Both the position numbers and the translations under genes were made by a program. Of a stretch of DNA of 64,000 nucleotides, positions 11,625-19,560 are shown in pieces (the first letter of the stretch is position 1; every line of letters begins with the position of its first letter). Source of the stretch: Acridotheres tristis (lineage: Eukaryota > Chordata > Aves > Passeriformes > Sturnidae); NCBI GenBank assembly GCA_037013685.1, contig CM072899.1, positions 434,001 through 498,000 of the forward strand, in the 5' to 3' direction. The notes under the pieces are model-generated. The model was not told where the DNA came from. It saw nothing but the letters and a program-made list of their open reading frames with translations, and made no database searches.

Positions 11625-12719
11625 CTGCAGTTAAACACAAACACGACACAGCCCTGTCACGAGGGCTCTCAGATGCTGCTGCAGAGCCCCCGATGCTGCT
11701 CTGAGTATGTGAACACAGAGCACAGCCCGCAGCAGTGACCCACGACAGGCTGAGCTCTCCAGACAGGAGGCAGATGTGGTTCCTGCCATGAGGCACCTAC
11801 GAAAACCCCTCAGAGACCCCTTCAAAGGAGAGGTCTGCCACTAGTTCCACCCAATTCAACAGCTCTACCTACAACTCTCACCATCTCTTCCAGTATCTAA
11901 GAAGGTTTAATTACCTGAGGATCTGATTTCTCACTAATGCTAACAGGTCCAAAGAGGCCAAGTTCAGAATTCCTTAGGGCACACGTGGTCCTACCCCTTA
12001 CCTGGCAGTGTGATGTCAGCTTTGGTCACATTGGGGGCTGCCACAAACAGCTCCTGCTGATTGACGAGCAGCCCGTCGTTGGTCCCGGCATCCCGGAACA
12101 GCCACAGGTGCCCTGGCAGGGAACAAGGTGGGGATGCACCAATTGCGGCACTTTTTAATGAGTGGCTCTGAAGGGCATCTGCTCACAAGGGACCAAGCTC
12201 TCCAGCTTAGCTCTGTGTGCAGCCACTACCATGGCCCCAGTCACTGAATGGCGAGGGGAAAGGAAAAAGGGGAAAAGGAAAAAGGAAAAGTAAATGGGGA
12301 AAAGAGAGGGGACAAGGAAAAGAAAGAGCAAGAGCAAAGGAAATGGAGAGAGAAAAAGGAAAAATGAAGGGAAAGGTAAAAGTGGAAGAAGGAAAAAGGG
12401 AAGAGAAAGGAAATAGGGGGGACGGGGAGACGGGGAAAGCAAAAGGGTAAATTCCACCGCCACCAGCTCACCCACCCGGGCCCCGCGACGCCCCAGCCCG
12501 GCCCGTCCCGGCGCACTCACCCCGGTAACTGTGCATGAGGCGCCCGCTGCGCGGCTGCAGGACCGGGTAGCGGCGCGGCTGGCCCTCGAAGTCCAGCCAG
12601 ACGGGCAGCACGCAGCGGGGGCTGTGGTTGTTGAACACGACCTCGGAGAGCTCCCGCGTATTGACAGAGCGCAGCACGGGCCCGGCCCCAGCGGGGCGCT
12701 CCGGGCCTGGCGGCGACAT
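11410..12719 (-). CDS. VHL: VHL, von Hippel-Lindau tumour suppressor (complete, 174 aa)
   Basis: Coding exons are 12521-12719, 12002-12112 and 11410-11624, all with phase-1 introns as in human; they total 525 bp including TGA. pVHL is the substrate receptor of the Elongin B/C-CUL2-RBX1 ubiquitin ligase and binds hydroxyproline in HIF-alpha. Pocket residues are all present: W41, Y51, S64, H68 and W70 (human W88, Y98, S111, H115, W117). The Elongin C box [14 protein letters not shown] is at 106-119. The protein starts at the position of the human short form (p19, Met54): the acidic repeat tail of human p30 is absent and no in-frame ATG lies upstream before a stop. Exon 2 is 12 bp shorter than human. 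The C-terminal end ([16 protein letters not shown]) is unlike the human one. The start has G at -3. The promoter is CpG-rich. Confidence 0.97.
12002..12112 (-). CDS. VHL: VHL coding exon 2 (beta domain)
   Basis: This exon has 111 bp between acceptor ccctgccag and donor CCAG/GTAAGG. It encodes [20 protein letters not shown] then [17 protein letters not shown]. The loop between ELFV and ITLP is four residues shorter than the human NVDGQPIFAN stretch. Confidence 0.97.
12243..12450 (+). repeat. Polypurine-polypyrimidine tract in VHL intron 1
   Basis: About 200 bp on the plus strand are almost all A and G, with only some 14 pyrimidine interruptions (runs such as ggggaaaaggaaaaaggaaa). The transcribed strand therefore gives a long pyrimidine run ahead of exon 2. 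Such tracts can form intramolecular triplexes and are prone to length change. Confidence 0.9.
12521..12719 (-). CDS. VHL: VHL coding exon 1 (start, beta domain)
   Basis: This exon has 199 coding bp from ATG 12719-12717 to donor [24 protein letters not shown] precedes the conserved [15 protein letters not shown] and [11 protein letters not shown]. The preceding in-frame codons contain no ATG. Confidence 0.96.
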
Positions 12720-12960
12720 CGCAGCCCCGCGCCCGCCCCGGGCCGGCCGCGCGCATGCGCCAGGGGCAGGGCAGAGAAGCACCGCCCCCTCGGTGGGCAC
12801 CGCCCCTCGATGGGCACCGCCCCCTGGCGGCGGCGCGCGGCCCTGCAGGGGCGGGGCGCGATCCCCGTGAGGGGCCGGGTGCGATCCCCGTGAGGGGCCG
12901 GGCCTGCCGTGAGGGGCGCTCGCACCGGCACCCGCCGAACCCTTTTAACAATTGGACGGA
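12720..12960 (-). promoter_or_regulatory. VHL promoter CpG island
   Basis: GC- and CpG-rich sequence directly upstream of the VHL ATG, with repeated GGGGCGG-type GC boxes (for example near 12848-12856). It includes a perfect 22-bp tandem pair (gcgatccccgtgaggggccggg) at about 12858-12902. No TATA box is apparent. The transcription start is not determinable from sequence. Confidence 0.6.
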
Positions 12961-14176
12961 AAACTGCAACGGGCGTTTGGCATGCCCATCGGCGCTTAGA
13001 GCTGTCAACTCTTTATCGGCTCTTTGTCATGTCTTATCGCCCCGCCGCCTCATTTCGCAGCTCTCGTGACTAAGGCACTGGGCTCTCCAGGACTGCCACA
13101 ACAATTCTTCCTCAGCCAGTAACAGTCAAGCTGCCAGTTCCTTCCGATCTCCGGGTGCCAAAACGTGCCTTTATCCTTCAGCTGTAGATTCCCAAACACT
13201 GTATTATCTTTTCACACACACATGAAAACAGTAATATTTGAGAAAAATTAACTAGACATTGGAAAATCTGGACATGAACCAGAAAAGGAACACAATTAAG
13301 ACACGTATCTTTATGCAAAACTTCTAAAACTTTAATACTTGTTAATTCACCTCTGAACAGTTACACATACTGAGCATGAACACATTGTAATGGAAAGGGC
13401 AAACCAGCAATGTGTTTTCAGCCTCTGATGAGCACAGTAAGACGCCTGAGAAATCATAGTATGGTCACAGAAGAAAAAAACATTTGCAACAATATTTTTG
13501 TGAATACTGTGGCAATATAACTGTGGTAGGTAAATTACCTAAGAAATTCAAATTACCACCTTGATGTATCCATGGTAGACACCGAAACCATGAACTGTTT
13601 AATATAACTGCTAAAAGAATCTCTGTTCTCAAATAGTAACTACAGTCTGTTTTCTAAGGCTGTGTGTTATCCCCTTACCCATGGCAATGGAACACTAAAA
13701 TACAGATCAGACATTTACTGGTAATTAGTCTTAAGATGAGGTAACAGGCAAGAGAACCAGTAGCACAGCATACTTCCATGTTTGCCAACTGGAATTTGCT
13801 TATCAGACCACAAAAACCAGATAGTGGTTTATTATTAGTTTACATTTGAGCAATGGTATAAATTAGAAAACTACATTAGAGATGTAACTACCTCTGAACC
13901 CTTTAAGGTGACTGTCTGAGTAGTACTGTTAGTCATTTGAAGATACAGCTTGGTAAATAAATAAACTGCTACCCCCAGAGCTGCCTCAACATGTTTTCTA
14001 CTGTAAGCAGAAGAAATAAATGTTTAACTGAAAAATACAAGAGAAGATTCAAGCCAAGGAAAGAATTACTAATTCCACTAATGAATTTCAGTTTGAGTGG
14101 AAGGGAGCAGAGGTGATTTAAATAATAAGGTTTCAGAACACACAGTAGAACTGGTAGCTGTCAAGCTGATCCCTGG
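12961..14176. other. THUMPD3-VHL interval
   Basis: AT-rich unique sequence between the VHL CpG island and the THUMPD3 3' end. It has no open frame with recognisable homology and no repeat of note. A second minus-strand AATAAA lies at 13828-13833 and could end a longer THUMPD3 transcript. The missing mammalian gene block would map to this junction. Confidence 0.55.
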
Positions 14177-14182
14177 TTTAAT
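14177..14182 (-). terminator. Candidate THUMPD3 poly(A) signal ATTAAA
   Basis: The common variant signal ATTAAA lies about 130 nt past the THUMPD3 stop. An exact AATAAA at 13828-13833 is the alternative. There is no experimental support. Confidence 0.35.
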
Positions 14183-14311
14183 ATTTGTGTGACAATTTCT
14201 CCACAGGTTGTTTGGTTTTGAAAGTGACAGACCCATGCTCTCGGGTGCCTGCGTTCCCAGCCGGCTGCAGGCTGGCGGTGTGTCCTGTGTTTCTGAGTGC
14301 TCTTGCAGCAG

Positions 14312-14431
14312 TTAGCAGAAGGGCGTTCTGTCCCCGGTGCGCCTCAGCAGGTACACGGCAGCGTGCAGCCCCCCCACGTTCACCCACACCGTCTGAGCTC
14401 TGCGCCAGATGTGCCCCACACGGGACAGGGC
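14312..14431 (-). CDS. THUMPD3: THUMPD3 coding exon 9 (C-terminus)
   Basis: This exon has 120 bp including TAA (14314-14312) after acceptor tttggcttgcag. It encodes ALSRVGHIWRRAQTVWVNVG, then GLHAAVYLLRRTGDRTPFC. Human continues for about 15 more residues. Confidence 0.95.
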   Translation of the reverse strand, partial: ALSRVGHIWRRAQTVWVNVGGLHAAVYLLRRTGDRTPFC

Positions 14432-17400
14432 CTGCAAGCCAAAAACAGCCACGGTGCCACTAACACAACAACATTAGACTTTATTATTCTATATCACATC
14501 TGATGGCAACATCTAAGGACTTTTCAGGTCCAAAACTGAATTTAAGCGCTACTAATTATTGCTCTATAAATGGAGTAGCTTTTGTAATGATGACAATTTT
14601 CCCCTCAATGTATTTTCAAGTGTAAACAGGTTTGATTTTCTCTCACAGAACAAACCTTGGCAAAGCATTTCTTGTCCTGGGTAAGCAGCACGGCCCTGCC
14701 TGTCCCTGGGGTGCAGATCCGGCCCATCTCCATCAGGCAGGCTGGGTAGAGATCCCAGTTCTTCTTCTTCGACCCTATCCTGCAAGACACGTTCAGATCC
14801 CCACTGTGATCCCTGGCAGCAGTTCAGTGTTGTTGGTGTCTCACACATCACTCTGCTCCTTTCAGGACCACAGTTACTTTCAAGCTCATTTTTAACGTAG
14901 GGCTCCTGACTCCTTCCCCACCAGGCCCAGTTAAGTGCCTAGCTGGGGAGAAGCCAGCCCTGGCCCAGGAGAGCATGTGCAGCCACGGCAGCGAGGCACA
15001 GCAGCCTCCCAGCACAGCTCAGCACCTTCCCAGCACACCTCAGCTCACCTGAGCCCCCTCCCAGCACAGCTCAGCCCACCTGAGCACAGCTCAGCCCACC
15101 TGAGCCCCCTCCCAGCACAGCTCACCTCTTCCCAAAGGGCATGTCTGTCACCACGATGTCCACAGAGCCTGTCCGCAGGGGCAGGTTGCAGATGTCCCAC
15201 TGGATGACGTCCAAGGGGACGCCCAGGGCAGTGCTGCTGCAAGAGCAAAGGCAGTTCCCTCACACATGAGCACTCAGAAGGTTTTACACTGGGGAGGTCT
15301 AGAACGTTGGCAATAAAATAAACAAGAAAGTATGAACCAGACACTCGAAAGCATCAATGCAAAGTGGATTTGTGTCCATACAACACTGCAGGAAAGGTAA
15401 ATCCCTCAGGCTCCTCTCACCTGTCCTTACTCTCGTTTTTCCTCAGTAAGGAGCAGATGTTGTTAGCTGCTCTCTTCACTGCCTGAGGGCTGTTATCCCC
15501 TGCAATGTGGTAGCAGTTGGGCCATTCTGCAGCTCCCTGGGGGGGGAAATGATAATAAACAACATTAACATCAACACTGCTTGAATGAAAAAAAAAACCA
15601 GAATAATTTCTCAAAAAAGACAATACAACAAAGCAACTGCAAGTGGATGGCAGGAAATTTAGAATTCTGTAGATAGCTGTATTTTGCACTTTAAAGATCA
15701 AAATACTTTTGGATCTAGTCTCTTCCTGCTATGTCCATGGAAGGAAAATGAGGTCATTTAAAAAAAGTGTATTTGCATCTATTAAAAAATTGGTGAGATT
15801 GGAGCTTACTCTTCAGTCATTACCAAGAAGACTTACACGTACTAGTCAGCTGAAGATACAGCCAAGTTTAATTAAGTCTAAAAAAATCAAGGAAGAATCA
15901 CCTCTATTGGTATCGCACCTGTACCACACATGGGGTCAACTATGATATCTGTGGGCTGGGGATCACAGAGTCTGAGGAAAAGAAGAAAAGATATGGTGAG
16001 AAATGTCTTAAAAACATGAATTTCTGCAAATAAGGGAAAGTGAACTATTTTAATCATTCTGATTCTACGCTTCTAACAAAAAACTTTATGTGAGTATTTT
16101 TTCCACTAGTTAATTACTATTTTATAACCAGCAATGCAGTGAAATTCTTTCAAGAATGTGGTACACTAATTTGAAACTTGGCTAATACTGCAAATGTTTT
16201 CTTTCCTTGGCTGGGAAACACCCACTGTTATTACAAGGCACATGGCGTCAGCAACTCTAGGGTTTTTTAATTTGTTTTTCTTTAAGAATTAACAGAAATG
16301 GCTTCTGAGGAAGCAGTGGGGGAGATACAAGGTCTAATTTTGGAAACAAAATGACTTTTTAACTGAGCATAATACAAGCTAAGTGCCCTGACCTGAGCAT
16401 GCCATAAGCCAGAGTGGAACGCAGCGTTGTGGGCCCGAAGTGTGTGATGTTCCTTCTGTGGAGACTCTCTTCAGTTAAAGCAATCCCCACCACCACTTCA
16501 TTGTTGTGAATATTCAGAAGAACCTAAAGAAAAAACCTGAAGTGAATTTCAGGAGTAATAGAATCTTTCCACAGAATGCCTAGTAAATATTCACAGGAAT
16601 CTTAGATGGTAGTTTAAAATCCAGGAATGACATGTAAAAAAGCTTTTCTTCTTGGAAAAGCTTTTTAATAGGACAGAATTCAGGTGAGCATTCACACACT
16701 CTCATTCACACCAAATCCGTTGCACAAGACTTCTCAAATTGCTACAACCATTGCACTGGCTCCTTAAAAGATTTGGTTTCTAAGTCTGGGGCAGAAGCCA
16801 ACTAAGTCCTGCAAGACACAGTGAACCATCTGCAAAAGAAGCAATAAAAAACATATTTATGGTGGGGACTGCATTAATTAGGAAGGTCCTGCAAGAAAAG
16901 CTTAGAGGTCTTTCTGCCCCTCAGAAACAGTGGCTCCTCACCACCGACAGGCCAGGGGTGCTGGTTGTATTTTCCCAGCCCCTGCTCTCCCATGACAGAA
17001 AATAAACAGCTGACACTTATTGTTAACTCCTTCTGTCCCCTTCACCCCAAAACCAGCTTCCATTTGGAGCATCTCCAGGTAACTTAGACTGCTATTGCAC
17101 AATGCATTAGAGAAAAGATTTACTGAAGGTGAAAGCAAGGCAAGTGCTTTCATCAGAGGACACACACAGTGTTTCCAGGGAAATGAACACTTCAGAGGAG
17201 GCTGATTTCAGCATTACCAGTTTTCGGTTCCAGAGTCTCTGGAAGGCAGTTTGGGGACCTCTAAGCATCAGAAGTAAGAACTAAAAATCTGTACCACAGA
17301 AACGCAGGTATTTCCAAGGCACACCACTATACCTCCACATCAAAATTAGTCATGTCAGCTTTCCACTGGAAGTGCTCCTGCACAGCTCCCCCGAAGTCCC

Positions 17401-19194
17401 TGGCGGCCTCGTTGGAGGTGAAGCTGTGCTTGTCTCCAGCCCTGTTGCAGGTCACTCGGAACCGCAGCACCTTCGCCTCCCCTGCGCCTGCCTCACTGTC
17501 ACCAGCCTTGGTGCCACTCTCAGAACCCGCCTGCACTCCAGCCTTCACCTCCGGCTGCTCATTATCTTCCTCCTCCTCCACCCCATTCCTGGATGTCTCT
17601 CCTTGGGGAGCCTCTGTATCCTGGCCACCGGGGGGTTCCACAGCCACAGGGGTTTGGGCACAGTCCTCCTGGCCATCAGTGGGATTTTGGTCTGCTCCTC
17701 CCTCTTCCCCACCATCACTCAGCTTCTCTCTGCTTGCAGGACTCTGCAGACTGTGTTTTTTGCGTTTTGTCTTCTTCTTTTTCAGGCTGTTGTTCAACTC
17801 CCAAACTTTCAATGGATCAGTCCAGGGCAGCTTTTTAACCAAATCTTCCAAATGCTTTAGAGCATCTTCCTTTAAAAGACAGAAAAAGTTGTGCTTTTAA
17901 GTTATTCCATCCTTTCAAAAGTTATCATTTATTTTGAGGTCTCTCAAAGTAGTTTAATAAACATTATCCACTACATGTTTAATCAAAGCTTACAGGTTTT
18001 TGTCTGGTTTTTGTCATAACTAAACAGAATTACACTGAAAATCACAAGACCCACGGAATTTCATCATTTATCTTGTAAAACAGACAACTAACACTGTATC
18101 AAGTGACCAAAGTGACACTTCACTGTCCTGTCTGTGACCTACAAACATAGCATCAGCTCTTATCCCAGATTTTGCCAATGTAAAGTATTTAACTGCAGAA
18201 ATTATGTTAGACAACATGGCCACGCTTCCATTTACAAGACAGAAAAAGGGAACTGGAATAATATCACAAATTAAAAACTTGTTAAACAGAGTACTTTTAT
18301 ACTAGTCTTAAATTAAAAACCCCAAACAGCACTCCAAACCCCAGAACCGATAGAAAAAGGAGGAGTAACTGACCTTCTTTTCTTCAAATTGATAGTCTTT
18401 GAACTCCTGAACAACAACAAATAAATTATCCACTGACCTCAGGCGATGGACCTGGAAGAGATGAAGCACATTGCTAACCGTGTGCCATGGGGACCGTGTT
18501 TACTGTCCTTAGAATTTTGCCATCTTTCGTCATCGAGGTTTTCCACCTTTAGTCCCCATGGGAGTTATCAGTTTATTTTGCACTGATTTCACATCCCCAT
18601 CTAACATTTCATCTCCCCCTGGAGCCCCGGTAAAGGCGGACACAGCTGCTGCACCCAGGCTGGCAGTGCTGGGACCGGACCAAACCGAACGGAACCGGAC
18701 CGAACCGAACCGAACCGCACCGGACCGAACCGCACCGGACCGAACCGCACCGGACCGGACCGAACGGAACCAGACTGAACCGCACCGAACCGAACCGAAC
18801 CGCACCGGACCGAACCGCACCGGACCGAACGGAACCAGACTGAACCGCACCGGACCGAACCGAACCGAACGGAACCGGACTGAACCGCACCGGACCGAAC
18901 CGGACCGAACCGAACCGGACTGAACCGCGCCGCACCGGACCGAACCGCCCGGGCCACATGGGAACAGCGGCGGGCGGAGCGGGGCGCGCAGCTCGCACGG
19001 ACCTGAGGCAGGCTCCGGGCCGGCACCTCGAAGTAGATCTTGCCGCGATCCCTGCTGATCCTGGAGGCCGAGCCCAGCTTCTCCCGCACCTCCTCGGCCG
19101 CCGTCTGCTCAAACCCCGTGGGCACGGTGGCGCCGATCACGGCCGCCAGCTCCGGGCCCGGGCCCAGCCCCGCATCGCCGGCCGCCTCCGCCAT
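14312..19194 (-). CDS. THUMPD3: THUMPD3, tRNA guanosine N2-methyltransferase (complete, 492 aa)
   Basis: Nine coding exons: 19003-19194, 18374-18451, 17333-17869, 16393-16523, 15902-15971, 15421-15536, 15126-15236, 14656-14779 and 14312-14431, all joining in phase (1479 bp with stop). THUMPD3 with TRMT112 methylates N2 of G6/G7 in tRNA acceptor stems (established for the mammalian enzyme). N-terminal GATVPTGFEQTAAEEVREKL and RDRGKIYFEV match the family. The THUMP region is interrupted by an acidic linker (about 119-229, rich in E, G and P) before VLRFRVTCNRAGDKHSFTSN. The Rossmann methyltransferase shows the SAM loop DPMCGTGAIPIE (325-336), AGDNSPQAV, QWDICNLPLR and the catalytic-type motif TDMPFGK (405-411; human has DLPF). 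The C-terminus stops at RRTGDRTPFC, somewhat shorter than human (507 aa). The start ATG has A or G context and +4 G. It lies divergent from SRGAP3, as in human. Confidence 0.97.
14656..14779 (-). CDS. THUMPD3: THUMPD3 coding exon 8
   Basis: This exon has 124 bp with acceptor gtgtcttgcag and donor AAG/GTTTGT. It encodes IGSKKKNWDLYPACLMEMGR, then the strand AVLLTQDKKCFAK, close to the human sequence. Confidence 0.96.
15007..15122. repeat. Imperfect tandem repeat in THUMPD3 intron 7
   Basis: There are several imperfect copies of a 25-30 bp unit (cccagcacagctcagcccac, ctgagccccct) ending only a few bases from the exon 7 donor at 15125-15124. It is a pyrimidine/CAG-rich small minisatellite. Confidence 0.8.
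15126..15236 (-). CDS. THUMPD3: THUMPD3 coding exon 7 (catalytic motif)
   Basis: This exon has 111 bp with donor AAGAG/GTGAGC. The acceptor is a tandem gcagcag: the exon can begin at 15236 or 15233, adding or dropping one Ser. It encodes LGVPLDVIQWDICNLPLRTG, then SVDIVVTDMPFGKR. Confidence 0.95.
15421..15536 (-). CDS. THUMPD3: THUMPD3 coding exon 6
   Basis: This exon has 116 bp after acceptor tttcccccccag, with donor GACAG/GTGAGA. It encodes GAAEWPNCYHIAGDNSPQAV, then KRAANNICSLLRKNESKD. The AGDN motif is the acidic SAM ribose-contact region. Confidence 0.96.
15902..15971 (-). CDS. THUMPD3: THUMPD3 coding exon 5 (SAM-binding loop)
   Basis: This exon has 70 bp with acceptor cttttcctcag and donor GAG/GTGATT. 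It encodes LCDPQPTDIIVDPMCGTGAI then PIE; DPMCGTG is methyltransferase motif I. It is too short for simple open-frame detection. Confidence 0.96.
16393..16523 (-). CDS. THUMPD3: THUMPD3 coding exon 4 (end of THUMP, linker to methyltransferase)
   Basis: This exon has 131 bp with acceptor ttttttctttag and donor CTCAG/GTCAGG. It encodes VLLNIHNNEVVVGIALTEES, then LHRRNITHFGPTTLRSTLAY and GML, near-identical to human. Confidence 0.97.
17333..17869 (-). CDS. THUMPD3: THUMPD3 coding exon 3 (THUMP domain with acidic insert)
   Basis: This exon has 537 bp with acceptor tgtcttttaaag and donor GTGGAG/GTATAG. It encodes LPWTDPLKVWELNNSLKKKK, a diverged acidic linker with EEEEDNEQPEV, then LRFRVTCNRAGDKHSFTSNE and TNFDVE. 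The flanks are conserved and the linker is not. Confidence 0.96.
18374..18451 (-). CDS. THUMPD3: THUMPD3 coding exon 2
   Basis: This exon has 78 bp with acceptor atctcttccag and donor AAG/GTCAGT. It encodes VHRLRSVDNLFVVVQEFKDY, then QFEEKK, as in the human protein (VHCLRSVDNLFVVVQEFQDY). Confidence 0.97.
18668..18950. repeat. Pentanucleotide (ACCGN)n array in THUMPD3 intron 1
   Basis: About 280 bp of 5-bp units ccgaa, ccgga and ccgca with a few actga variants, arranged in higher-order groups of 15-25 bp. On the transcribed strand it reads as repeated cggtt/cggtc/cggtg. It starts about 50 bp after the exon 1 donor and is almost wholly CpG-containing. Confidence 0.95.
19003..19194 (-). CDS. 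THUMPD3: THUMPD3 coding exon 1
   Basis: This exon has 192 bp from ATG 19194-19192 to CAG/GTCCGT, encoding 64 residues. A short A/G/P-rich start leads into AAVIGATVPTGFEQTAAEEV and SRDRGKIYFEV. The donor is weak (gtccgt). The reading frame stays open through it to a TAG at 18603-18601. Confidence 0.95.
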
Positions 19195-19560
19195 TGCGGG
19201 ACACCGCCCGCACCCACCCACGGCCGGGCCGGGCCGGGCCGGATCGGATCGGATCGGATCGACCGCGGCCCGCGCCGGCACCGGCACCGGCTGCGCTCCC
19301 GCCCGCCCTTTCCGCTTCCGCGCCGGCCGCGCCGCCCCCGCTGCCCTCGGCTCGCTGCTGGGCACGGGCGGGAGGCGGCGCCGCGGCCCTGCGGGCACCG
19401 GGTACCGGCCCGTGCGGTACCGGGTATCGGTTCTGAGTGCCTGGTGTCGGTCCGTGCGGTACCGGGTATCGGTTCTGGGTACCGGGTGTCGGTCCGTGCG
19501 GTACCGCTGGTACCCGGTATCGGTCCATACGGCCCCGCGGGGAGCACGTGTCGGACCCTC
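19195..19560 (-). promoter_or_regulatory. THUMPD3 promoter CpG island with short tandem repeats
   Basis: Very CpG-rich sequence upstream of the THUMPD3 ATG. It contains four GGCCG units followed by four GGATC units at 19221-19262, and a larger imperfect repeat carrying GGTACC and ggtatcggt motifs at about 19390-19535. There is no TATA box. The promoter is separate from that of SRGAP3, 17 kb away. Confidence 0.6.

Noticed and set aside
12720..12800. N-terminal extension of VHL
   Set aside because: The open frame upstream has only GTG, no ATG, and no resemblance to the p30 acidic tail.
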